This document shows, one piece after another, positions 10,401 through 19,623 of a stretch of DNA of 64,000 nt. The notes beneath the pieces were generated by a model. The model did not search any database, was not told the origin of the DNA, and worked only from the letters and a program-made list of their open reading frames with translations. The number at the start of each line of letters is the position of its first letter. Within the stretch, counting starts at the first letter, position 1. Origin of the DNA: an uncultured Methanobrevibacter sp. (GTDB lineage: Archaea > Methanobacteriota > Methanobacteria > Methanobacteriales > Methanobacteriaceae); contig NZ_CACZTX010000009.1 in NCBI RefSeq assembly GCF_902784195.1, positions 1 through 64,000 on the forward strand, in the 5' to 3' direction. The translations under genes and the position numbers were made by a program.

Positions 10401-12020
10401 TTAAAAGTCAATGAAGTATCTTACTACTGTGAAGACACCAAGAGCCAAACTTATTGTAAATCCTATAAAACCAAGCACCGGCATCTCATAAAATCTTGGA
10501 CCTACATCAATCAACATAACAAGAGAAGAACCAATTAAAAGCGCTGCAATAATGATTGCAAGTGAAAGCTGGTTTGCTATCTCACTTATATGCTTAACTT
10601 CAATATTTACGGTGACTTCCCCTTCCTCTATCTTATAGAAGGTTTTTGAAATGAGACTTGGCAATCCTTTCAAGACATGTTCAAATGCAAAGAAACTATT
10701 TTTAGCATTATTGACCATTTTCTTAGGATTATACCTTTGAACTATAAGTTTTCTTGCAATAGGCTTAAGATATTCCACAACATTGATATTTGGATCCAAA
10801 CGTAGTGCAATGTTTTCAACCATTGACAATCCTCTTGCCATTAGTACAAACTCATTTGGAAGCCTTACCTCATATTTCTGCATTAAAAAGAGCAAGTCCT
10901 CTATAATACCATTGAAACGGCTAAGTTCCATACCATAATACTTTGCGAACAAGTCATTTAAATCGCTTTTCAAGATATTGATGTCTGTTTTCTCATTCAG
11001 GATATCCATACGAATCAACTGATTAATCAAACCATCAATATTATGGTCTGAGAAATTAATCATCAATTCAGCCAAATCTTGCCTAAACTCATCATCAAGA
11101 ACACCCATCATTCCAAAATCAATAAAGCATACTGCATTATCATCTGTAATGAAAATATTACCTGGATGAGGGTCTGCATGGAAAAATCCATCGAGGAAAA
11201 TCTGTTTTAAATAAGCGCGAACTATCCTATCTGCAATAAGGATCTTATTATATTTCGGGTCATCTCCAGCAATGACTTCAGATAATTTTACACCTTCAAC
11301 ATATTCCATAGTCAAGACTTTTTCAGTGGAATAGTCAGGATATATTACAGGAACAATAATCTTGTCATTATATTTGAAATTATCATTCAAATGCCTGATA
11401 TTCATCAATTCATTGTCAAAATCCATCTCCTTATGGATAGACCTATCAAATTCATGAATAACTGCAGGAAGATTAAGGTGCTTGAATCCAGTATCAAACC
11501 TATCGGATTCATTTGCAATGAATTTCATTATGCTTAAGTCAGTTTCAACAATATCCTCAATATTAGGCTTTTGCACCTTAACGGCTACTTTCTCACCGCT
11601 ATGCAATTTAGCCACATGAACTTGAGCAATGGAAGCTGTAGCAAGAGATTTTTCAGAAAATTCAACAAAGAACTCATTTAAACTTCCTCCAAGTTGATCT
11701 TCTATCAGTTCCTTAATCTCTTCATAGTTTACAGGTGGATTATCATCATGTAACTGTGAAAGCTCTTCACTAATCTTTTCCCCAACTAAATCAGGCCTTG
11801 AAGCTAACAATTGACCAAATTTAATAAATGTTGTTCCAAGTTCCTGAAGCATTAATCTTAATCTTATAGGAAAATCTTCTTTCAATAATTCCTTATTATC
11901 CGCTTCATTTCTAAATGGACTTATCTTATTACGAGTAGTCTGACCTAAAACCTTATCAAAATCGTATTTCCTTAAGATTTTTATAATCTCATCAAAACGT
12001 GATAATGTTCTTCTTTGCAT
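10401..12020 (-). CDS. UbiB/ABC1-family atypical protein kinase-like membrane protein
   Basis: 539 aa. The central kinase-like fold has the Lys motif KVAVKVQKPNI (about 150), the substrate-blocking KxGQ-like motif IKFGQLLASRP near 70, HADPHPGNIF and CFIDFGMMG (about 285-310). The C-terminus has two hydrophobic helices (about 478-536). Bacterial and mitochondrial homologues support quinone synthesis, but methanogens of this order lack ubiquinone, so a role in isoprenoid lipid handling is only an inference. I choose ATG 12020 over an upstream GTG because AGGTG sits 7 nt before it. Confidence 0.85.
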   Translation of the reverse strand: MQRRTLSRFDEIIKILRKYDFDKVLGQTTRNKISPFRNEADNKELLKEDFPIRLRLMLQELGTTFIKFGQLLASRPDLVGEKISEELSQLHDDNPPVNYEEIKELIEDQLGGSLNEFFVEFSEKSLATASIAQVHVAKLHSGEKVAVKVQKPNIEDIVETDLSIMKFIANESDRFDTGFKHLNLPAVIHEFDRSIHKEMDFDNELMNIRHLNDNFKYNDKIIVPVIYPDYSTEKVLTMEYVEGVKLSEVIAGDDPKYNKILIADRIVRAYLKQIFLDGFFHADPHPGNIFITDDNAVCFIDFGMMGVLDDEFRQDLAELMINFSDHNIDGLINQLIRMDILNEKTDINILKSDLNDLFAKYYGMELSRFNGIIEDLLFLMQKYEVRLPNEFVLMARGLSMVENIALRLDPNINVVEYLKPIARKLIVQRYNPKKMVNNAKNSFFAFEHVLKGLPSLISKTFYKIEEGEVTVNIEVKHISEIANQLSLAIIIAALLIGSSLVMLIDVGPRFYEMPVLGFIGFTISLALGVFTVVRYFIDF

Positions 12021-12207
12021 GATAAGCACCTTTTGAATTAGAATAATTTAATTGTTCTTTATTAATTATAACTGTTTTTTATTAAGACTTTTAAGATTAA
12101 ATTTATTACTATAAATATATATGATTAAAATTATAATTAAATTTATCTAAAATTTAAAAAAAAGATTAGAAAATCAGTGATTAAAGAATTAGAAAATAAA
12201 ATTGAAA

Positions 12208-12993
12208 TTATACAAACTTATTTTCAAATTCCACTAAAACATCTAAAAGGTCATAAGACAATCTATGAACTGCTTTAGAATGAATATCATTTGGAACTTC
12301 CCAATATGCTGATGCAATTCCACCTGCAATAGCTGCCATGGTATCTGCATCCCCACCTAATGAAATGCAATTTCTAATTGTATCCTCATAATCATTAGCT
12401 TCTAAAAAGCAAATTATAGACTCTGGAACAGACCCTTGACAGGAAACATCAAATCTATAGTGAGGCCTTATTTCATCAAGAGTCCTACTTAAGTCATAAT
12501 CATATCGTACCGCTATATGGTCTCTGATTTCTTCCTTTGATGAGCCAAGTCTTGCCAAATAGATAGCATCTGCAGTAGCTAATGCACCCTTGACACCTTC
12601 AGGATGATCATGAGTTACAATAGAAGATAATACCGCAAGCTTTTGAACCTCTTCCAAAGAGTCCCCTACCCATGCTACTGGAGAGACTCTCATTGCAGAA
12701 CCGTTTCCCCAACTTCCATAAGGTTTCGGATGGTCTGTTCTTAACCATTTCTTAAACATTCGACCATAGCCACCATTAGGATACTTGTTTCCAAAATATT
12801 GGAGTTGCCTTACCAATTCATCTTTGGAGTTTTTATCATTAAGCAGCCATTTAGCTACAGCAAGGGTCATGATTGTATCATCTGTAAAAGTAGACCTTTT
12901 ATTAAAAAGAGAGAATTCCTTAGTCTTGATAGGATGGAACTCATAAGTGGATCCTATTATATCTCCTGCGATTGCGCCAATAATTCCTTTCAT
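12208..12993 (-). CDS. ADP-ribosylglycohydrolase (DraG-like)
   Basis: 261 aa all-helical hydrolase that removes ADP-ribose from proteins or small molecules. Metal-site motifs are AGDIIGSTYEF at the N-terminus, FTDDTIMTLAVAKWL near 37, and GGDADTMAAIAGGIASAYW near 213-231, which supply the binuclear Mg ligands. GGGGG precedes the ATG. No ADP-ribosyltransferase or nitrogenase reductase lies beside it, so its substrate is unknown. Confidence 0.88.
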   Translation of the reverse strand: MKGIIGAIAGDIIGSTYEFHPIKTKEFSLFNKRSTFTDDTIMTLAVAKWLLNDKNSKDELVRQLQYFGNKYPNGGYGRMFKKWLRTDHPKPYGSWGNGSAMRVSPVAWVGDSLEEVQKLAVLSSIVTHDHPEGVKGALATADAIYLARLGSSKEEIRDHIAVRYDYDLSRTLDEIRPHYRFDVSCQGSVPESIICFLEANDYEDTIRNCISLGGDADTMAAIAGGIASAYWEVPNDIHSKAVHRLSYDLLDVLVEFENKFV

Positions 12994-13050
12994 ATTATAC
13001 CCCCATATTATTATATAATATTAATATGAACTCCGTTACTTATAAAAATA

Positions 13051-13170
13051 TCTAAAACTAATCTAAATAAATCTAAATAAATCTAAATAAATCTAAAATA
13101 AATCTAAAATATGTCTAAAATATGTCTAAAATATGTCTAAAATATGTCTAAAATATGTCTAAAATAAATC
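13051..13170. repeat. Phased 10/11-bp tandem repeats in a divergent promoter region
   Basis: Three copies of a 10-bp unit (ATCTAAATAA, 13061-13090), transitional units, then five copies of an 11-bp unit (TCTAAAATATG), ending at about 13170. Unit length equals one helical turn, so the A-tracts are phased and the DNA may be intrinsically curved. It lies between the divergent ADP-ribosylglycohydrolase and flavoprotein genes. Replication slippage is the simple explanation; a regulatory role is possible. Confidence 0.8.
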
Positions 13171-13236
13171 AAAAAAGCAATTTTTATAAATCTCATGATA
13201 AATAATATTTAATAGAAAAGATGAAAAGGTGGATAG

Positions 13237-13842
13237 ATGAAAACTATTGTAATCAATGCAGACCCTAAAATAAAACAGGAAATAGGAAAGATATTGAAAT
13301 CTGCAGCTAAAGGTGCTGAGTCTGTAGGAAGTGAAGTGGAATACTTTGATTTATACAAAATAGACATGAGAGGTTGCATGATCTGTTCAATCTGCAAAAA
13401 GAAAAATAAAGAAAGCTTCAAATGTTACTGGAAAGATGATTTATCCCCAATAATTGAAAAAATCTTAAACGCAGATACACTTTTAATAGGTTCCCAAATA
13501 TTCTTCAATGAACCGACAAGCCATTATAGGGCTTTGGTTGAAAGACTCATCTATTGTATTGTTTCATATGATAGGAATTACTATTACAAAGGAAAAGTCA
13601 ATGTAGGTATCTTTTATAGCATTATCTCCCTGAAAAAGCATTTTGAAAATAAAGTTCGTCCAAACCTTAAATCAACAGAAGACTTATTTAAAATGCTGAA
13701 TGGAAAAGTTAAAGTTTATGAATCTTACAAAGGAATGACAAGCAAGAAAAAGACTGAGGAAGAAATTAAAGAATTGGAAAAACAATTTGAAATTGATTTG
13801 AAAAATGCATTTGAAATAGGTGCGGAATTAAGTAAAAAATAG
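13237..13842 (+). CDS. Flavodoxin-fold NAD(P)H/iron-sulfur flavoprotein-like oxidoreductase
   Basis: 201 aa. The N-terminus fits the flavodoxin/FMN-reductase fold (INADPKIKQEIGKIL) and residues about 47-63 have closely spaced cysteines (GCMICSICKKKNKESFKC; C-x2-C-x2-C-x9-C), like iron-sulfur flavoproteins (Isf). LIGSQIFFNEPTSHYRALVERL matches the FMN/dimer segment of the family. AGGTGG precedes the ATG. It resembles the protein at 48108-48740. The substrate is unknown, and the Cys set is slightly wider than the classic Isf spacing, so cluster binding is uncertain. Confidence 0.75.
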   Translation: MKTIVINADPKIKQEIGKILKSAAKGAESVGSEVEYFDLYKIDMRGCMICSICKKKNKESFKCYWKDDLSPIIEKILNADTLLIGSQIFFNEPTSHYRALVERLIYCIVSYDRNYYYKGKVNVGIFYSIISLKKHFENKVRPNLKSTEDLFKMLNGKVKVYESYKGMTSKKKTEEEIKELEKQFEIDLKNAFEIGAELSKK

Positions 13843-13915
13843 ATAAAAATTAAATTATGGATTATTAATGAAAAATATAAAATTAATTAAAAAATAAATT
13901 AAAAAAAAGAGTTTA

Positions 13916-13956
13916 CATGAAAAGCATTAAACTTTTCATGAAATTAATTTTTTTTA
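13916..13956. terminator. Bidirectional hairpin terminator between convergent genes
   Basis: Perfect 9-bp stem CATGAAAAG (13916-13924) / CTTTTCATG (13932-13940) with a 7-nt loop. On the plus strand it is followed by a run of eight T (after AAATTAA). On the minus strand it is followed by TAAACTC and eight T. It lies between the stops of the rightward flavoprotein gene and the leftward valS, so it can serve both. Confidence 0.75.
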
Positions 13957-13972
13957 AAATACTGAAAAACAG

Positions 13973-16723
13973 TTATCTGATTACTTCTACGATTACACCA
14001 AGCTTTTCAGATTGCAATATGTCAACTTTCTTACCGCTTGCACCTACAATTTCCTTTTTCATCTTTAGGAAATCTTCAGTGATTACACCATCAGCACCAT
14101 TTTCAGCTAATTGTTTAGCTATTTCATAAGGAGCAGTTGACTTGATGAATCCAATGACTTGGCCTGCATTCTTCTTAAATGTTGGTCCAATCTTACTCAT
14201 GTCAGGTTCGATTTCAATGACCTTCTCATGAACTTCAGGTTTACCAGTGGTAACTTGGAAGTTTTGGATTTTTAAAGTTCCTTTAATGTCATCTGAGAAG
14301 TATTCAAATACATCTTTCAAGTCTTCTGTCTTTTCATTTAAGTAAACAGTTGCACTTTCCACATCAGCATTCAATGGGATTTTAGAAGCGGATTTGAATC
14401 TTCTGACTTCACCAATGAGTTCAATAGCTAAGTCCCCATCCTCTTCCACTTGAGTGGAATCTAATTTAGGGTCAATTTCAGGCCAAAGCTCATTGTGAAT
14501 GCTGCCTTCATGACCGAAGTATTGGTAAACCTCTTCTGCAAAGAATGGGGCAATTGGAGCAAGCAATTTTAAAGTGTCTTCGATTACAGTTCTAAGAGTG
14601 TATTTAGCTGCAATTCTAGACTCTTCGCTAATATCATCATTGTATAACCTATATTTTACCGCTTCAATGTATTCATCACAGAAATCATGCCATACAAACT
14701 GTTCGATTGTATTAACAGCAATGCTGTAATTATAATCATAAAACGCTTCATCCACGATTTTATTGACTTTATTGAGTTTTGCAAAAATCCAGGTATCCAT
14801 TGGATTCAAGTTTGCCTTAATAGCTTCAATATCTCCACTTAAAGCCTTTTCAGACTCTTCATCGAAGATGTGCATACTGATAAATCTGAATGCATTCCAG
14901 AATTTTCTAATGAATTTATATCCGTGCTTGATGTTTTTCCAATCAAATGCAACATCAGAACCAGGAACACTGTTAGCAGCCCATAATCTTAAAGGATCTG
15001 CACCATATTCTGCAATAACCTCCTCAGGACCTGTTACATTTCCACGGGATTTACTCATTTTGTAACCGTCTTCACCAAATACCATACCATTGATTACAAT
15101 GTCATCAAACGGTTTTTGGCCGGTTAATGCTAAACAACGGAGAGTGGTATAGAAAGCCCAAGTTCTAATGATATCGTGTCCTTGAGGACGAATGCTTGAT
15201 GGGAAAATATCTTCCCAACCAGGATTTGGCCAGTTTGCAACAGACAATGGGGAAATGGAACTGTCCATCCAAGTGTCCAATACATCTTCCTCTCCAATGA
15301 ATTCAGTGCATCCACATTCACATGCATGTTTTGGTTTATCTACTGTTGGGTCTATTGGCAATTGGTCTTCATCCGGAAGGATTACCTTACCGCAGTCTTT
15401 ACAGTACCATACAGGAATAGGAGTTGCAAACAATCTTTGTCTTGAAATACACCAATCCCATTCCATGGAATCTGCCCAATTCAATAAACGGCTTTCCATA
15501 TGTTCTGGAACCCAACGCATTTCATTTGAAGCCTTTTTACTTTCATCAATCATTTTTGTTACAGCTACAAACCATTGCTTTTTAACCAAGATTTCGATAG
15601 GGGTCTTACATCTCCAGCATTGACCTACATTTTGGTCAACTTCTTCTTGCTTGGTCAAATAGCCTTCTGCTTTCAAGTCTTCAATGGTTTGCTTTTTAGC
15701 ATCAGGAAGTTCCATACCTTCGTATCTTCCTGCAGCTTCAGTCAATATTCCTTGTTCAGAAATAGCTTCAATTACATCCAAGTCATATTTGTTTACCCAA
15801 GCAACGTCAGTCTTATCCCCGAAAGTACAAATCATTACTGCACCGGTACCGTATTCCATATCTACCTCTTCATCAGCAATAATCTTAACCTTTTGACCAG
15901 ATAAAGGAACTTCTACATACTTGCCTAATAATGAGTTGTATCTTTCATCCTCTGGGTGAACTACTACTGCCACACAAGCAGACATGAGTTCGGGACGAGT
16001 GGTAGCAATCAATACACCTGGAACGCTTGCATCAGCTTTCTCAGGATAATCAGCATATCTTACATATGAATTGCCTTCAACGTTTGCAAGGACTTCTTCT
16101 GGAACATCTGCAGGTGGGAAGTTCACATAGTTCAAAAATGTAGTGTTGTCACTGTATTCAACTTCTGCAAATGCAATAGCTGTTTCACATCTTGGACACC
16201 AGTTTACAGGGTGAATTCCTTGATAGATCAAACCTTGATCATACATTTTCAAGAATGATAATTGGGTTCTTTTTCTGTACTCTGGAGTCATGGTAATGTA
16301 TTCCCTACTCCAATCTTGTGAGAAACCAACAGAACGCATTTGTCCTCTCATAACTTCAATGTTGTGAGTTGTGAGTTCAGTACACATATCTCTGAACTCT
16401 GCTCTTGTAACATCGTTCTTTTTAATGTTATGAGTTTCCTCTACCTTTACTTCAGTAGGAAGACCGTGACAGTCCCAACCTTGTGGGAACAATACATCCA
16501 TACCTTTTTCTCTCCTGTATCTTGCATTGAAGTCCATATAAGCCCAATTTAAGATGTGACCCATATGAAGCAATCCAGTTGGATAAGGTGGTGGAGTATC
16601 TATAATGTATCTTGGTCTTGTTCCATCACCAATAAATTTATAAACTTCATCATCTTCCCATTTTTTCTGCCATTTTTCTTCGTTTTTATGGTCATAATCT
16701 TTAGGAATTTCTTTATTTGTCAA
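13973..16723 (-). CDS. valS: Valyl-tRNA synthetase
   Basis: 916 aa class Ia synthetase. HIGH-type motif [15 protein letters not shown] near 50, an editing domain (CP1, about 190-370), a Zn-like CWRCKTPIE motif, a CKDCGK knuckle, and KMSKSRGNV near 560 identify it, and the C-terminal half is the anticodon-binding domain. The start is a TTG with GGAGG five nt upstream; no ATG lies nearby. Length fits archaeal ValRS. The neighbouring pheT is also a synthetase gene but lies on the opposite strand. Confidence 0.97.
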   Translation of the reverse strand: MTNKEIPKDYDHKNEEKWQKKWEDDEVYKFIGDGTRPRYIIDTPPPYPTGLLHMGHILNWAYMDFNARYRREKGMDVLFPQGWDCHGLPTEVKVEETHNIKKNDVTRAEFRDMCTELTTHNIEVMRGQMRSVGFSQDWSREYITMTPEYRKRTQLSFLKMYDQGLIYQGIHPVNWCPRCETAIAFAEVEYSDNTTFLNYVNFPPADVPEEVLANVEGNSYVRYADYPEKADASVPGVLIATTRPELMSACVAVVVHPEDERYNSLLGKYVEVPLSGQKVKIIADEEVDMEYGTGAVMICTFGDKTDVAWVNKYDLDVIEAISEQGILTEAAGRYEGMELPDAKKQTIEDLKAEGYLTKQEEVDQNVGQCWRCKTPIEILVKKQWFVAVTKMIDESKKASNEMRWVPEHMESRLLNWADSMEWDWCISRQRLFATPIPVWYCKDCGKVILPDEDQLPIDPTVDKPKHACECGCTEFIGEEDVLDTWMDSSISPLSVANWPNPGWEDIFPSSIRPQGHDIIRTWAFYTTLRCLALTGQKPFDDIVINGMVFGEDGYKMSKSRGNVTGPEEVIAEYGADPLRLWAANSVPGSDVAFDWKNIKHGYKFIRKFWNAFRFISMHIFDEESEKALSGDIEAIKANLNPMDTWIFAKLNKVNKIVDEAFYDYNYSIAVNTIEQFVWHDFCDEYIEAVKYRLYNDDISEESRIAAKYTLRTVIEDTLKLLAPIAPFFAEEVYQYFGHEGSIHNELWPEIDPKLDSTQVEEDGDLAIELIGEVRRFKSASKIPLNADVESATVYLNEKTEDLKDVFEYFSDDIKGTLKIQNFQVTTGKPEVHEKVIEIEPDMSKIGPTFKKNAGQVIGFIKSTAPYEIAKQLAENGADGVITEDFLKMKKEIVGASGKKVDILQSEKLGVIVEVIR

Positions 16724-17005
16724 AATATTCCTCCAAATAGAATGAATAATAAAAATAATTAATTAAAAATGTAATCTTCGAAACTTCAATTTCAAAATAA
16801 AACATTCTAATTTAATATTTATTAAAAGTATTTATTAAATATTGTTGTAAATTATAATAATTTTAGAAATTTGGAAATAATTTTTAATTTTAATCTTAAA
16901 AACAATAATTATATAATAAATAATAGACAAAAAGAAACATAGTATAATAAATATTATAACTGAAATTAACTTTATTATTTGATTAACTAAATACGAGGTG
17001 ACAAA

Positions 17006-17362
17006 ATGCATTTATTATGGTTTTATGTAGCTATTGCACTTGCTATAAGTGATGAAGTTCATAGCAGACTTGTTTGGGACTATGTAAGAGACTTCTACAT
17101 AATATTTGGAGGCATAATCAGCAGTGCATTAGATTCTGTAATGGAAACCTGGATTGTTCATGAAGCTTTAGAAGCACTTTTCCATTTTATTTTTGTGTCT
17201 TGTGTATTCTTCTCATTGAAAGTGGGATTTTTAGCGGCATTAATACATTTCCTATTGGATGTAAGCCATTCAATTGCAATTAGACATATGCCATGGTTAC
17301 CTCATAGAGCATTACACTTTGTCTTTGAATCTTTATTCTTTATCGCCGTATTTGGATTATAA
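17006..17362 (+). CDS. Small conserved integral membrane protein
   Basis: 118 aa with about three hydrophobic segments (about 2-14, 55-82 and 103-118) and a His-rich character (HLLW, HEALEALFHF, HFLLDVSHSIAIRHM, HRALHF). Conserved-looking His and Asp in the helices suggest a metal- or lipid-related membrane enzyme, but I do not recognise the family. GAGGTGAC precedes the ATG. It lies 149 bp before pheT on the same strand. Confidence 0.7.
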   Translation: MHLLWFYVAIALAISDEVHSRLVWDYVRDFYIIFGGIISSALDSVMETWIVHEALEALFHFIFVSCVFFSLKVGFLAALIHFLLDVSHSIAIRHMPWLPHRALHFVFESLFFIAVFGL

Positions 17363-17511
17363 AGAATAAATCCTATTTTTAATTAATTATCAAAATAGAG
17401 AACTCTATGATTAATTAAAGATTAAAAAAAATTATTAGATGAAAATTAGTTAATTAATTCTAAATTAAAAATTAAACTTATAAAATATTATTAAAGAGAT
17501 TAGGAGATAAT

Positions 17512-19164
17512 ATGCCTGTAATTACATTTAAATATCAAGATTTAAAGGATTTGGGTATTGATATGGAAAAAGATGAGCTTATTGATACCTTACCTATGAT
17601 GGCAAGTGATATTGAAGATTATGATGATGAAGAGATTAAAGTAGAATTCTTCCCAAATCGTCCAGATAACTTATCTGTTGAAGGAGTGGCAAGATCATTT
17701 AAAGGATTCTTAGGAATGGAAACTGGACTTCCAAAATATGAAATTGAACCATCTGGCGAAAAGGTTTATGTGAGTCCTGAAGTTGCAGAAATCAGACCTT
17801 TCATCAGATTTGCAAGGATAGAAGGAGTGGACTTCACAGGAGATAAGATCAAATACATTATGGATTTCCAGGAAAACTTGCATTGGGTTATTGGAAGAGA
17901 CCGTAAAAAAGTGGCAATTGGTGTTCATAACGCAGATGTCATAAGCGGACCATACAAATACATTGCAACTCCAAAAGACGAACATTCATTTGTTCCTCTT
18001 GAAATGGATGAGGAAATGACTCCTGATGAAATATTGAAAGATCATGCAAAAGGAGAGAAATATGCTCATTTGATTGATAAGTTTGACAAGTATCCTCTCA
18101 TTATCGATAATGATGAACAAGTATTATCAATGCCTCCAATCATCAACGGAGAATTAACCAAACTTAAAGAAGACACTACAAACATCATTGTTGATGTAAC
18201 TGGAACTGACGAGAGAGCAGTCGAACAGTCATTAAACATTCTCTGCGCATCCTTTGCAGAAGTTGGAGGAAAAGTCAAATCCATGGAAGTGATTTATGAA
18301 GATGAGACAATAGTCTGTCCGGATTTCACTCCAAAGGTGAAAAATGTTCATGTTGATTTAACCAATGAATTGATTGGTGGAACCGATTTAACCGCTGAAG
18401 ACATTAAAGGATTGCTTGAAAAGGCAAGATTCGATGCTAAAATCATTGATGATAACGAATTGGAAGTGCTTATTCCACCTTACAGAGTCGATATCTTGCA
18501 TGAAGTTGATATTGTTGAAAACATTACCATCCAATATCATATCAATGCAGTCGAAGCAAAATTGCCTGATATCGTCACTGTAGCAAGTGAAGATAACTGG
18601 TTTAAAGGTGAAAAAACAATTAGAGAAGTTATGGTAGGTTTAGGATTCCAAGAAGTAATGAGCTTAATGTTAACCAGTGAAGAAAGCCAATATGAAAAGA
18701 TGAATCAGGAAGAGGTTGACCATGTTCAAGTCTCCAAACCAATTACCATTAGTGGAACCATGATTAGAACAAGCTTGCTCAATAGCTTAATGGAATTCTT
18801 GGAAGACAACAAGCATGAAGACCTTCCACAAAAGATCTTTGAAATCGGTGATGTCTTATACATGGATGAGAAATCATCAAATAAAACAAGACAAGTTAAA
18901 AAATTAGCGGGTATGATTTGTCACAGCTCTGCAAACTTTACTGAAATAAAATCAACAGTTTCCAGTGTTCTTTCCAATTTAGGATACAGCATGGAAATCA
19001 GTGATTCAAGTAACACTACTTTTATTCCAGGTAGAGTGGCTGATGTCAGTGGCGAGTCTAAAAGTGGTAAAATAACTGGATTCTTTGGTGAAATAGCTCC
19101 TGAAGTTATTAGAAACTTTGAATTGGAATATCCAGTTATAGCATTTGAAATTGAATTCCTCTAA
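17512..19164 (+). CDS. pheT: Phenylalanyl-tRNA synthetase beta subunit (archaeal type)
   Basis: 550 aa; pairs with PheS (not in the window) to charge tRNA-Phe. The N-terminal B1 region, B3/B4 editing domain (about 90-250), B5 ([18 protein letters not shown], about 322) and the catalytic-like fold (about 350-550) are in order. The length is that of the archaeal/eukaryotic form, shorter than the bacterial one of about 800 aa because the C-terminal domain is absent. GGAG stands before the ATG. T-rich DNA follows the stop. Confidence 0.96.
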   Translation: MPVITFKYQDLKDLGIDMEKDELIDTLPMMASDIEDYDDEEIKVEFFPNRPDNLSVEGVARSFKGFLGMETGLPKYEIEPSGEKVYVSPEVAEIRPFIRFARIEGVDFTGDKIKYIMDFQENLHWVIGRDRKKVAIGVHNADVISGPYKYIATPKDEHSFVPLEMDEEMTPDEILKDHAKGEKYAHLIDKFDKYPLIIDNDEQVLSMPPIINGELTKLKEDTTNIIVDVTGTDERAVEQSLNILCASFAEVGGKVKSMEVIYEDETIVCPDFTPKVKNVHVDLTNELIGGTDLTAEDIKGLLEKARFDAKIIDDNELEVLIPPYRVDILHEVDIVENITIQYHINAVEAKLPDIVTVASEDNWFKGEKTIREVMVGLGFQEVMSLMLTSEESQYEKMNQEEVDHVQVSKPITISGTMIRTSLLNSLMEFLEDNKHEDLPQKIFEIGDVLYMDEKSSNKTRQVKKLAGMICHSSANFTEIKSTVSSVLSNLGYSMEISDSSNTTFIPGRVADVSGESKSGKITGFFGEIAPEVIRNFELEYPVIAFEIEFL

Positions 19165-19300
19165 TTGAATTCAATTTATTTTTTCTTTTTAATTTCACTC
19201 TTTTATTTTTTCAAATATTTTTCTTTTTAATTTTTCTTAATAATTTTTCTTTTTTCAATAATTTTTTATTTAAAAATTTTAAACTATTTTTCAAAATCCC
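19165..19300 (+). terminator. T-rich termination region after pheT
   Basis: Repeated runs of four to six T on the coding strand directly after the stop (for example near 19178, 19202 and 19260). This fits archaeal T-tract termination. No strong hairpin was seen. Confidence 0.55.
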
Positions 19301-19319
19301 CTATTTAAATCATTATCTA

Positions 19320-19556
19320 TTATTTCTCTTTATGAGCAGTTATTATTGTATAGCTAGAAGCATTTACAGTGATAATAATCCCATCAACACTTACATAATA
19401 ATTCTTCCCTTTCCTTTCAATAACTGCATTTTCCTGTTTTATCTTATCAATGCAATATGCTACAATATCCTCGACATCAACTTCTATGTTTCTTTTTATC
19501 CTATCCACACCCATTTCAGTAGTGTGTACCTTATCTAAATTATTCAATAATTTCAT
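19320..19556 (-). CDS. DUF3781 family protein
   Basis: 78 aa. The sequence (LLNNLDKVHTTEMGVDRIKR, then AVIERKGKNYYVSVDGIII and SYTIITAHK) matches what I recall of DUF3781, a small family of unknown function found in bacteria and some archaea. No catalytic residues can be named. GGAG precedes the ATG. It lies 67 bp downstream of the large glycosyltransferase gene's start side neighbour region and is probably a single gene. Confidence 0.7.
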   Translation of the reverse strand: MKLLNNLDKVHTTEMGVDRIKRNIEVDVEDIVAYCIDKIKQENAVIERKGKNYYVSVDGIIITVNASSYTIITAHKEK

Positions 19557-19623
19557 AATTTAACTCCAAATTATCATATGATGTTAATTGAATTACTTTT
19601 CTATAAAAAGAATAAAATAAAAA

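Noticed and set aside
12799-13029. Plus-strand 76-codon frame over the DraG start
   Set aside because: Antisense to a solid gene, no ribosome-binding site, no domain.
13051-13170. CRISPR-like repeats
   Set aside because: Units are 10-11 bp and directly abutting, with no spacers or cas genes.
14763-15904. Several plus-strand open frames inside valS
   Set aside because: Antisense shadows of a confidently assigned synthetase gene; overlap each other and have no ribosome-binding sites.
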